Assembly (NCBI RefSeq): GCF_022539505.1
Contig: NC_061513.1
Span: forward strand, 182,992,017-183,056,016
Source: Lolium rigidum
Taxonomy: Eukaryota; Streptophyta; Magnoliopsida; Poales; Poaceae
Direction of reading: 5' to 3'
Length of the DNA stretch: 64,000 nt
The position numbers were made by a program, and so were the translations under genes. Shown in pieces: positions 46,737-58,623 of this stretch (its first letter is position 1; each line of letters begins with the position of its first letter). The notes under the pieces were generated by a model, which was given only the letters and a program-made list of their open reading frames with translations, searched no databases and was not told the DNA's origin.

Positions 46737-47698
46737 TCAGTTGCTACCTAGTATATCATCTATGTTTACACCTTCGTTGTTTGCAGCACCAGTTTTATGT
46801 TCAGCATAGCTACCTTTCACAAAGAATTCTGCATCCATCCGAAGCAGTTCGTCCATCATCTCTTTTGCTACAGGGGTTATAGTGTCATTGATTTTATCAA
46901 TGGTCCTCTTCCGCTTCGCCTGCTTAGCCAGACACTTGGTGACAATTCGAGTCAGGTCTAACTTCGGGTAGCAGATCTGTATCATAATCATGGCGAATCT
47001 TGCCCCGACGAGATAGTTGAGCTCGCACAAATTCATGAATTCGAGGGGCATCTCGGAATTTCTCCATCAGAGCAGGAAGAGTTTCTGGTGTTTTGTTGCG
47101 TGGAAACATGGTACCATAAACTAAGGATAGTGTCCTTGTGCAGAAGTCGAGAAAATCGCGGACCTGACCCGCGTGATCTTGAAATCTGATGATTTGGCGA
47201 GTACGCTCAGGCGTAACCCAGAAATTAGAACCATGCTCCAGGCAAGTTTGAGAAGCACATTGGTTCGGGCTTCAACACGCTGATCTTCGGCAGCAGTATC
47301 CAAAAAAGAATCTGTTTCAGCGGAAGCATCAGCGAGGAATAAAATACAGTATGACCAAATTTGCGAAGCGTTCCCGTCATATCCAAGCTGGAGTCGTTCA
47401 TCATTTGAAGAATATGATTTTCTCGGGAAGCGACTTCGACGAGCCTTCGACAACCGCAACCTCCTTCAATGCTATAACTTCTCGAGCTTGTTGAACGAGC
47501 AAGTTTTTCCTTGTCCGAAGATCTTCGAGATTGTTCCATCATCACGAGAGCTTGCTTTTTCATCAACTGCAATTGTTGACGGAGCTCGTCCAAATCTTCA
47601 TTTTGTGCAGCACTCGAAAAACCTCCAATAAACTCGACAGCGGAGGATTTTTTCGAGCAAGACGCAGCAGGCAAAGCAGTCGAGGAATGAGGCACCAT
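46737..47698 (-). pseudogene. Second antisense ORF of element B, frame-broken
   Basis: The minus-strand ATG at 47698 opens MVPHSSTALPAASC, with a helix LDELRQQLQLMKKQALVMME. After frame shifts, blocks include TPETLPALMEKFRDAPRIHE (47075), ARFAMIMIQICYPKLDL (46990) and MMDELLRMDAEFFVKGSY (46850), ending at the stop at 46737. Tat-lineage elements commonly carry extra ORFs opposite to pol between pol and the 3' LTR. The role is unknown. At least three shifts make this copy dead. Confidence 0.6.
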
Positions 47699-48703
47699 GG
47701 TATAGTTGTCAAAAATCAACTGGAGAGAAATATCAATAACTCGGCAACATGGCTTTTCATTAATAAGGTCAGCTATTTACATGGCTATTACAAAAGGAGG
47801 GTTCTTAGTGAATTAACGGGGCAGTTGTCGCCAAAGCTACTATGGCGATAGGATCAAAAGAGAAACAAAACAAAAGAGAAGACAAGGTGGTCTACTTGAC
47901 CTCCGGCTTCGATGAACTAGGAGCGGGAGTTGGCTTGCATCCGAGGTAGGCGAGGATTTTCTTTGAGTTTGGCTTGGTAGCCTTAATCAAAGACTGCCAC
48001 CTCTTCGTCTCCATCTCCTTCACATCGCCAACTTTCGCCCAGTCAATATCTTGTTAGCTGTCAGCAACCAAGGCGATAGTGCCTTCAACACCAACCTTCA
48101 AGCCTTCTTGGCGAAGTTTGAGCCCAAGATCTTCTTGAGAATTGAAGCACTTGGCGAGAGCGATGAAAGTCGTGGGTTCTTCTTTCTTCGTGAAGAAGTA
48201 GGGAAAAAGCCGCGACAGACCTGCTCTAGCGTCGGCAAGGTCTTCGCGTGCCTCATCTCCATGGATCTCAAGGAGGGAAAGCGCGTCGAGAAGGCGATCA
48301 CCTTCAGGATTTTCCAGATCATAATCTTGATGCGTTTTCCCTAAATGAGTAAAAAGAAGCTTGTCAAGAAAAAGCGAGCCAGGAAAAATATGATGACCCG
48401 AAGAAATAGCAATGATCTGAGTACTTACTAACAAAATGTCGACTCTGCGACTCCAAGCGAGTGAGGATTTCTTTTCACGAGCGGTATCGCTGAGCTATGT
48501 TTTCGCTTAAAGAAGTTTCCGCGTCGTGAAATCTTTTTCGAAGATCATCGACAGCGACAGCATCTGATTCAGCTTTCTTGCGAGCTTTTTCGCTTTGCTC
48601 CAACTTAAGAGCAAGAGCATCATCGCGTTTGTTAGCTTCCGCAAGAGTGTATGGCAAACCAAACGACAGTAAAATGTCATGACAAAATAATGAAGGAGTC
48701 TAT

Positions 48704-50237
48704 TGATATGTCTCCAACGTATCTATAATTTCTGATGTTCCATGCTAGTTTTATGACAATGCCTACATGTTTTGCTCACACTTTATAATGTTTTTATGCA
48801 ATTTCCGGAACTAACCTATTAACAAGATGCCATAGTGTCAGTTCTTGTTTTCTGCTGTTTTTGGTTCCAGAAAGGTGGGCAATATTCTCGGAATTCGACG
48901 AAACAAAAGCCAAACATCTTATTTCACCGAGACGGACCAGAACACCGAAGGGGAGACGGAGAGGAGGCCCAGTGGCCCCTGCACCACGGGCGGCGCGACC
49001 TAGAGGGGCGCGCCGGCCTATGGTGTGGGCCCCCAGGCACCCCCTTGCGCCGCCTCTTTGCCTATAAAGTCCCTCGCGACGTAAAAACCCTAGACCAATT
49101 GATGAAACTCCAGAAAGACTCCAGGGGCGCCGCCGCCATCGCGAAACTCCGTTTCGGGTGACAGAGTCTCTGTTCCGGCACGTCGCAGGGACGGGGAAGT
49201 GCCCCCGGAAGCCATCTCCATCGATGCCACCGCCTCCATCATGCTCCGTGAGTAGTTCCCCCATGGACTACGGGTTCTAGCTGTAGCTAGTTGGTACTCT
49301 CTCTCCCATGTACTTCAATACAATGATCTCATGAGCTGCCTTACATGATTGAGATTCATCTGATGTAATCGGTGTTGTGTTTGTTGGGATCCGATGGATT
49401 GTTACATTATGATTAGTCTATCTATATAAGTTTGTGAAGTTATTGTTGCTGCAATCTTGTTGTGTTTAATGCTTGTCACTAGTGCACGAGTGGCATGATC
49501 TTAGATTTAAGCTCTATATGTATTGCTTAGATTGTATCTACAAGTTGTTTGCACATGTCTATGTCCGGACCCGAGGCCCCAGAGTGACGACAAGAATCGG
49601 GATAACTGGAGGGGAAGGCTTAGATATGAGGATCACATGTTTTCACCAAGTGTTAATGCTTTGCTCCGGTGCTCTATTAAAAGGAGTACCTTAATTACCA
49701 GTAGATTCCCTTGAGGCTCGGCTGCCACCGGCTGGTAGGACAAAAGATGTTATGCAAGTTTCTCATTGCGAGCACGTATGACTATATATGGAAAACATGC
49801 CTACATGATTAAAAATCTTGATGTTCTGTCTTAATTATATTTCAATCCTATCAATTGCCCAACTGTAATTTGTTCACCCAACACTTGTCACTTGTTATTG
49901 GAGAGTTACCACTAGTGTAGATAGTTGGGAACCCCGGTCCATCTCTCATCATCATATACTCGTTCCTATATGACATTGGAAGTAGTATCAACTATTTTCC
50001 GGTGCCATTGCCTCCGTGTTATCATGTATCTGCTGCTGTGTTACTATTACTATTGCTCTCATATTACTGCCGCTTTCACATCACCCCTGTTACTAGTGGT
50101 TTTCCAGGTGCAGCTGAATTGACAACTCAGTTGTTAAGGCTTATAAGTATTCTTTACCTCCCCTTGTGTCGAATCAATAAATTTGGGTTTTACTTCCCTC
50201 GAAGACTGTTGCGATCCCCTATACTTGTGGGTTATCA
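48704..50237 (+). mobile_element. Solo LTR (element C-like family) with TSD TCTAT
   Basis: Starts TGATATGTCTCCAACGTATC and ends GTGGGTTATCA, 1534 bp. TCTAT lies directly on both sides (48699-48703 and 50238-50242). No internal region is present, so it arose by LTR-LTR recombination. Its right end is the reverse complement of the element C LTR start, placing both in one related group. It sits inside the antisense ORF of element B. Confidence 0.9.
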
Positions 50238-51975
50238 TCTATTCAGCAGCAGAGGCAGGAAAAATAGTACCTTCAAGCTTCTTGGCATGGTCACGGTACC
50301 CGATGAATTGGGTACCGAGACGGATAAATTCCTTCATCAAAGGCTAAAGAGAAAACCAAAGAAAATATAGGAAGTGAAAGTTCGACAAAGACCAAGCAAA
50401 CACCAAAGGGGAGTCGAAAGCACTGAAATGTTCGGAACGTAAAAAAAAGAGGAGAAAACTTACATCATCCATTGAAGGAGTCATGGAACCACCAATTAAC
50501 AGGGTAGGCTCCTTGACTGGCTCGACCCTAGCTCTCTTTGGTGAAGAGGCACGGGGGCTCGCAATTGGATTTGGGTGCTTGATGTCTTGGCCGAGGGGCG
50601 AGGTTTCATCCCCATCAGAGTTGAGATTCGGAGACAACTAAAGTACGAGACGTACTCGTTCGAGCGATCGCGTCAATAGGTGGATTTTCATCCTCGTCAC
50701 CACTACAATAAATATGCGACAATATAAGAAACAACATAGACAAAATATCGAGAGCAAGCAACAAAAAGTAACAAGAACTTACGAGCCGACGAGGGCATCT
50801 TCATAAGGATTGAAAGTTGTCCTTTCTTCATCGGGAACAACCTCTTCGGCAGGAGGTGCGCCGGCTTTGGAGGTACCGGAATCAGCAACTTCGTCCCTTT
50901 TCCTCTTGTTCCTTGGGGAAACAGCTGAGGGGAGGGAGTGTGTCGATGCGGTAGCCTTGGATTCAACTTCTTTTCGGAGGAGGTCGCGGATTTTTGAGAA
51001 CCCGCGATCTCACTCTCGTGGCGAGAAGTACCCTGGTTGTCGTCGGTGACAACAGCCCGTTCTTCGACTTCTCCACCTTCAGGAAGAGGAGGAAGAGAAG
51101 CTAGCACTGGATGATTCTACAAGGACAAAATATGTCGACAACAAGTTACGCAAGGGATGTCAGCAAAATAGTAGTCGATAAATATTAAAAACAGTCGAGA
51201 GGACAAAAAAGTCAAAAGGACAAAATAATAATCGAAGAAATTACCTCGGGGAGGGCGTTAGTGCCACTATATGGCTCCACGCGGCAAGAGGACGGAATAA
51301 CATCTTTCTTGCTGAGCGAAGAAATTCTTCGGATAAGCTTCTCCAAGTCCTTTACAGGAAAATCTTCTCCAGCATACATCCAAAGAGGATTTTTGCGAGC
51401 TTGTAAAGGTTGCACTCTGATCCTCAGGAAGTACGCCGTAATCTGGATACCCGACAATTCCTTGCCACGGGTGTTTTGAAGCTCGTGGATACGGGACATC
51501 AGTGCTTCTGTCGCCATTTTTTCTTCTTCGGTAGCTTCAGCGTCCCAGGATCGGCGGCGAAGAATCTTGGCACTTCCATCGAAAGGAGCTATGTTGTACT
51601 CCACCGATTCAGAGCTTTCTTCATGCACATAAAGCCATCTTTTGCGCCACCCTTGGACGGAGTCGGGGAATTTGACGTCGAAATACTCGACGTCAGGGCG
51701 AACGCAAATAACAACACCGCCTATGTTGTAGGCGATGTTGTGGGAGCCATTGCGCCGGAGGCAGAAGATACGCTTCCACAGAGCCCAGTTAGGATGGACT
51801 CCGAGGAAGAACTCGCAGAGGGTAATGAAAATAGAAACATGGAGGATGGAATTGGGAGTCACTCGATGCAACCGCAACCCGTAAACAAAAAGAAGACCGC
51901 AGAGGAAATCGTGAATGGGGACGAGAGAGGTCGCGGATGAGATGGTCAACAAAACCGACCCGATATTCGATAGGA
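49831..51975. repeat. Duplicated segment, copy 1
   Basis: Contains the last ~400 bp of the solo LTR, its TCTAT flank and the antisense ORF of element B up to TATTCGATAGGA, where the gap begins. It aligns through its length with 52076-54252 with scattered substitutions. It lacks 24 bp present in copy 2 near 53620 (in frame) and about 10 bp near 52605. Confidence 0.88.
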
Positions 51976-52075
51976 NNNNNNNNNNNNNNNNNNNNNNNNN
52001 NNNNNNNNNNNNNNNNNNNNNNNNNNNNNNNNNNNNNNNNNNNNNNNNNNNNNNNNNNNNNNNNNNNNNNNNNNN
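51976..52075. other. Assembly gap (100 N)
   Basis: Exactly 100 undetermined bases between the two duplicated segments. Confidence 0.99.
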
Positions 52076-52480
52076 TTAATTATATTTCAATCCTATCAAT
52101 TGCCCAACTGTAATTTGTTCACCCAACACTTGTCACTTGTTATTGGAGAGTTACCACTAGTGTAGATAGTTGGGAACCCCGGTCCATCTCTCATCATCAT
52201 ATACTCGTTCCTATATGACATTGGAAGTTGTATCAACTATTTTCTGGTGCCATTGCCTCTGTGTTACTGTTACTGCTGCCGTGTTACTGTTACTATTGCT
52301 CTCATATTACTGCTGCTTTCACATCACCCCTGTTACTAGTGCTTTTCCAGGTGCAGCTGAATTGACAACTCAGTTGTTAAGGCTTATAAGTATTCTTTAC
52401 CTCCCCTTGTGTCGAATCAATAAATTTGGGTTTTACTTCCCTCGAAGACTGTTGCGATCCCCTATACTTATGGGTTATCA
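52076..52480 (+). mobile_element. Right end of the duplicated LTR copy
   Basis: Matches 49831-50237 of the solo LTR and ends ATGGGTTATCA followed by TCTAT, so the duplication happened after the LTR inserted. Confidence 0.85.
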
Positions 52481-54252
52481 TCTATTCAGCACCAGAGGCA
52501 GGAAAAATAGTACCTTCAAGCTTCTTGGCATGGTCACGGTACCCGATGAATTGGGTACCGAGACGGATAAATTCCTTCATCAAAGGCTAAAGAGAAAACC
52601 AAAGAAAAGAGAAATCAATATAGGAAGTGAAAGTTCGACAGCACCAAGCAAACACCAAAGGGGAGTCGAAAGCACTGAAATGTTCGGAACGTAAAAAAAA
52701 GAGGAGAAAACTTACATCATCCATTGAAGGAGTCATGGAACCACCAATTAACATGGTAGGCTCCTTGACTGGCTCGACCCTAGCTCTCTTTGGTGAAGAG
52801 GCACGGGGGCTCGCAATTGGAGTTGGGTGCTTGATGTCTTGCTGAGGGGGCGAGGTTTCAGCCCCATCGGGTTGAGATTCAGGGACAACTAAAGTACGAG
52901 ACGTACTCGTTCGAGCAGTCGCGTCAATAGGTGGATTTTCATCCTCGTCACCACTACAATAAATATGCGACAATATAAGAAACAACATAGACAAAATATC
53001 GAGAGCAAGCAACAAAAAGTAACAAGAACTTACGAGCTGACGAGGGCATCTTCATAAGGATTGAAAGTTGTCCCTTCTTCATCGGGAACAACTTCTTCGG
53101 CAGGAGGTGCGCCGGCTTTGGAGGTACCGGAATCGGCAACTTCGTCCCTTTTCCTTTTGTTCCTTGGGGAAACAGCTGAGGGGAGGGAGTGTGTCGATGC
53201 GGTAGCCTCGGATTCAACTTCTTTTTCAGAGGAGGCTGCGGATTTTTGAGAACCCGCGATCTCACTCTCAGGGCGAGAAGTACCCTGGTTGTCGTCGGTG
53301 ACAACAGCCCGTTCTTCGACTTATCCACCTTCAGGAAGAGGAGGAAGAGAAGCTAGCACTGGATGATTCTACAAGGACAAAATATGTCGACAAGAAGTTA
53401 CGCAAGGGATGTCAGCAAAATAGTAGTCGACAAATATTAAAAACAGTCGAGAGGACAAAAAAGTCAAAAGGACAAAATAATAATCGAAGAAATTACCTCG
53501 GGGAGGGTGTTAGTGCCACTATATGGCTCCACGCGGCAAGAGGACGGAATAGCATCTTTCTTGCTGAGCGAAGAAATTCTTCGGATAAGCTTCTCCAAGT
53601 CCTTTACATGAAGATCTTTGGAGAGCATGTTGGCATCTTCTTCGCCAGCATACATCCAAAGGGGATTTTTGCGAGCTTGTAAAGGTTGCACTCTAATCCT
53701 CAGGAAGTACGCCGTAATCTAGATACCCGACAATTCCTTGCCACGGGTGTTTTGAAGCTCGTGGATTCGGGACATCAGTGCTTCTGTCGCCGTTTTTTCT
53801 TCTTCGGTAGCTTCAGCGTCCCAAGATCGGCGGCGAAGAATCTTGGCACCTCCATCGAAAATAGCTATGTTGTACTCCACCGAGTCGGAGCTTTCTTCAT
53901 GCACATAAAGCCATCTTTTGCGCCACCCTTGGACGGAGTCGGGGAATTTGACGTCGAAATACTCGACGTCAGGGCGAACGCAAATAACAACACCGCCTAT
54001 GTTGTACGCGATGTTGTGGGAGCCATTGCGCCGGAGGCAGAAGATACGCTTCCACAGAGCCCAGTTAGGATGGACTCCGAGGAAGCACTCGCAGAGGGTA
54101 ATGAAAATAGAAACATGGAGGATGGAATTGGGAGTCGACCGATGCGAGCCGCAACCCGTAAACAAAAAGAAGACCGCGAGAGGAAATCGTGAATGGGGAC
54201 AGAGAGGCCGCGGATGAGATGGTCAACAAAGCTGACCCGATATTCGATAGGA
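52076..54252. repeat. Duplicated segment, copy 2
   Basis: Starts within the solo-LTR copy (LTR end at 52480, then TCTAT) and continues with the antisense ORF exons to GATAGGA at 54252, at the target duplication of element C. Some exon frames are better kept here than in copy 1 (for example the Glu/Ser/Thr-rich exon at 53035-53365). Confidence 0.88.
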
Positions 54253-54256
54253 GGCG

Positions 54257-55654
54257 TGATAACCCACAAGTATAGGGGATCGCGGCAGTCTTCGCGGGTA
54301 GTAAAACCCAATTTATTGATTCGACACAAGGGGAGACAAAGAATACTTGAAAGCCTTAACAACGGAGTTGTCAATTCAGCTGCACTGGAAACAGACTTGC
54401 TCGCAAGAGTTTATCAGTAGTAACAGTTTTATAGCAATAGCAGTAGTGAAATAACAGCAGCAGAGTAACAGAGACAGCAGTAGTGATTATAGTAAACAGC
54501 AGGATTAAAATACTGTAGGCACGGGGACGGATAACGGGCGTTGCATGGATGAGAGAAACTCATGTAACAATCAAGCAGTGGCATTTGCAGATAATAATAA
54601 AACGGTGTCTAAGTACAAAGCAATCAATAGGCATGTGTTCCAATTATAGTCGTACGTGCTCGCAATGAGAAACTTGCACAACATCTTTTGTCCTACCAGC
54701 CGGTGGCAGCCGGGCCTCAAGGGAATCTATCGGATATTAAGGTACTCCTTTTAATAGAGTACCGGAGCAAAGCATTAACACTCCGTGAACACATGTGATC
54801 CTCACATCACTACCATCCCCTCCGGTTGTCCCGATTTCGTCACTTCGGGGCCATTGGTTCCGGACAGCGACATGTGTATACAACTTGCAGGTAAGACCAT
54901 AAACAATGAATATCATGATGAAATAATAACATGTTCAGATCTGAGATCATGGCACTCGGGCCCTAGTGACAAGCATTAAGCATAACAAGTTGCAACAATA
55001 TCATCAAAGTACCAATTACGGACACTAGGCACTATGCCCTAACAATCTTACACTATTACATGACCAATCTCATCCAATCCCTACCATCCCCTTCAGCCTA
55101 CAGCGGGGGAATTACTCACACATGGATGGGGGAAACATGGCTGGTTGATGAAGAGGCGTCGGTGGTGATGGCGGCGATGATCTCCTCCAATTCCCCGTCC
55201 CGGCGGAGTGCCAGAACGGAGACTTCTGGCTCCCGAGACGGAGTTTCGCGATGTGGCGGCGTTCTGGAGGGTTTCTGGCGACTTCGACTTCTCCCCGTGC
55301 GTTTTTAGGTCGAGGGCGATAAGTAGTCCGAAGGAGGGCGTCGGAGGCCGGCCGAGGGGGCCACACGCTAGGGCCGCGCGCCCCCCTCCTGGGCCGCGCC
55401 GCCCTAGGGTGTGGGGCCCTCGGGCCTCCACCCGACTTGCCCTTCTGGCTCCGTGAGTCTTCCGGGAAAATAGGGCCTTCCGTATAAATTCCGAGGTTTT
55501 TACTGAAAGTTGGATTTCTGCACAAAAACGAGACACTGGAACAGCTTCTGCTGAAAACAGCGTTAGTCCGTGTTAGTTGCATCCAAAATACACAAATTAG
55601 AGGCAAAACAATAGCAAAAGTGTTCGGGAAAGTAGATACGTTTTGGACGTATCA
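54257..55654 (-). repeat. 3' LTR of element C
   Basis: The plus strand reads TGATAACCCACAAGTATAGG at the left end and TTTTGGACGTATCA at the right end, 1398 bp. Confidence 0.93.
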
Positions 55655-55671
55655 ACTCCCCCAAGCTTAGC
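55655..55671 (-). promoter_or_regulatory. Polypurine tract of element C
   Basis: On the element strand AAGCTAAGCTTGGGGGAGT directly precedes the 3' LTR; it would prime plus-strand DNA synthesis. Confidence 0.7.
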
Positions 55672-58620
55672 TTATTGCTTGTCCTCAAGCAATTCAGTTA
55701 ACAACCGAGCGATAAAAGAACTTTCACGAACACATTTGTTCATATGATGTAAATATTCTCATGCTATGGCTAACACTTAGGCAGTTCATAATAAGATACA
55801 TGCAAATAAGATCATCTAATAGCTATGTCAATCATGGAAAGGTACCAACAATTAATAATAAGCATCATGAATCATGTATATAAGCAGGATTGCAATGTTC
55901 ATAAAAGAGTATGATAGAGTGGTATCTCGCTTGCCCATATTTGATCAGCAAAACATAAATGCTCGAGCACCTCCGAAGTTCATAGAAAGACTAGAAATAG
56001 TGATTGTCAAAGATAAAAGCATCAAAGTTATACCACAATCAATCATATTTTGAGACAAGCATATTACACTAAGAATGACAGTTGTGCTCTCAAGAAAGTG
56101 CTCAAAGAAAGGATGGAGACACAACATAAAAGTAAAAGATTGACCCTTCGCAGAGGGAAGCAGGGATTAACATGCGCTAGAGCTTTTCATTTGTAAAGCA
56201 GGAGTAAAATTGTTTTGAGAGGTGTTTGTTGTTGTCAACGAATGGTAATGGGTACACCAACTACCTCGCCAACCGGACTTTCAAGAGCGGCTCCCATGAA
56301 GGACGTTATCTCTACCAGCAAGGTAGATCATCCCTCTTCTCTTTTGTTTACACACGTATTTTAGTTTTATTATGGGTGACACTCCCCCCAACCTTTGCTT
56401 ACACAAGCCATGGCTAACCGAATCCTCGGGTGCCTTCCATCAATCACATACCATGGAGGAGTGTCTATTTGCAAAATTAAGTTGCTTACTGATGAATCAG
56501 AGCAAAACATGTGAAGAGAATTATTAGTGAAAGTTGATTAATTGGGGCTGGGAACCCCATTGCTAGCTCTTTTTGCAAAATTATTGGATAAGCGGATGTG
56601 CCACTAGTCCATATGAAAGTCCGTCAAGAGTAAATGACAAGGTTGAAAGTTAAACACCACATACTTCCTCATGAGCTATGAAACATTAACACAAATTGAG
56701 AAGCATTTTGAAGGTTTAAAGGTAGCGCATGAGAATTTACTTGGAATGGTTTGAAATGCCATGCATAGGTATTTATGGTGGACACTTTGGAATAACTTGG
56801 TTTTCATGTGTTTGGAAGCACGAGCAGCGTTCCCGCTCAGTACAAGTGAAGGCTAGCAAAAGACTAGGGAGCGACAAATCAAGAGAGCGATGAATCGTCA
56901 TAATCATGCTTGCGGCAAAATAAATTAACCGAGGCATAAAAGTGATACAAGAACTCGAAGCAATGTAAATCATCGAGGCTTAATTGACTTTTGTTCAGTC
57001 ATATGCATGCGTGAGCATGTGCCAAGTTAATTCAAACGAATTATTCAGAGGAGGATACCACAATATCATACCTATCTATGAATAAAACAATGCAAGCAAA
57101 CATCCATGACATGCTACTCATATTAATAAATTGGAGCTAAACATGAGAGATCATGAACTACTAGACTTTCTTAAATGACATATACCTCACATGAACCAAC
57201 TAAGCATGCTCACATGGATGAGTATATGTACAAAAATGAAAACAAATAGAGTTCATACCAGCCTCTCACCACAATCGGATTGTCGAATATCGTCATTATT
57301 GCCTTTTCACTTGTGTAGCTTGGATAATATGAAATGAAAACCACGCTCCAGCCACCGAAGACCATTGAACTCATAATGAACTTTACAAAACCAAAGAAGA
57401 ACAGCAAATATTTTTGGTGTTTTCGAATTTGAGAAACAAGAATAAAAGGAAACAAGCAAACAAAGCAAAATCTTTTTGGGTTTTCTTATAGCAAACTAGC
57501 AATAGCAAATAAAGCGAAACAAATGCAAGAAACTAAAGTAAACAAGTGGTGAAGAGAAACAACAGAAATATTTTTGGTCTTTTTGTGTTTTAGGAAAGAA
57601 ACAAAGCAAAAACAAGAAAATGGCAAACTAAAAGAAACACAGAAAAGCAAGATGGCAGAAATCTGCCAAAACTTGACAGCTGATACAGAACTCGATTTTT
57701 ACGAAAATCTTCCATTGCTCAGCTCGAAAAGTGTTCAACTAATGAAAGTTAGATAACAACCTGGGGAACATGCACAAAAATTGGCAGCTCAAAATAACGT
57801 TCTGGCTGTGCGCACGAACTTTTTTAGTAACAGTCCAGAATCTGTTTTCAGGCAGCACTTCCCCAAATATCATCTCCCTCTCATTAGAAAACCACTCAAA
57901 GAAACTAAACAAGTATGTACAAGTATCCAGCAACCATAATATGCAAAGAATGAGTGATGCCGGTATACCTCCCCCAAGCTTAGGCTTTTGACTCTTCTTG
58001 ATCACATTATATCACCCTCTCTCTTGACCCTTGAAAACTGCTGCACACCAAACTTCTCATAAACTTCATTAGAGGGGTTAGTACTCAAAAACTTTAATCC
58101 ACTTTAGTCCTGTAGTGACACATTGCAAGAACTCAATAAAACATTAGCTACAGCTCTCCACGTCTAGAAAGCCTCGCTTAAAGTCCACAAGAGACAATGC
58201 AAATAACAGAGTAATCATCAAAACGAATTCCGTGAAGCCGAATTTTCAAGAGGTACTTCCGTTGCTCAAATCAGAAAACTCAAAACTAATGAAAGTTGCG
58301 TACATATCCGAGGATCACTCACGTAAATTGGCAGATTTTTCCGAGTTACCTACAGAGAACCCTACCTAAATTCGTGACAACAAGAAATCTGTTCATGCAA
58401 ATCCAAATCTAGCATCAACCTTCTATTAGAGACTTTACTTGGCACAATAATGCAATAAAGTAAAGATACAAATGTATTGCTACAGTAAGTAAAACAAGTG
58501 GAGGAAGAAAGAGATGTTGTTTAGCTCCTCTATGCATATAAAATGAATTTGTTAACAAGGTTGATCAAGTCTTGCCACCAAATAAATTTTACATAGCATA
58601 AGAAGAAATAAACCTCAAAT
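55672..58620 (-). other. Long non-coding 3' region of element C
   Basis: About 3 kb without a meaningful ORF between gag-protease and the 3' LTR, where an autonomous relative would carry other genes or spacer. A second polypurine-like motif (CCTCCCCCAAGCTTAGG on the plus strand) lies near 57968. Confidence 0.6.
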
Positions 58621-58623
58621 CAA

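Noticed and set aside
48704..52480. The two LTR copies as the 5' and 3' LTRs of one element spanning the gap
   Set aside because: The sequence between them is the antisense ORF of element B, also found to the right of the second LTR. A duplication of an insertion-bearing segment explains it better.
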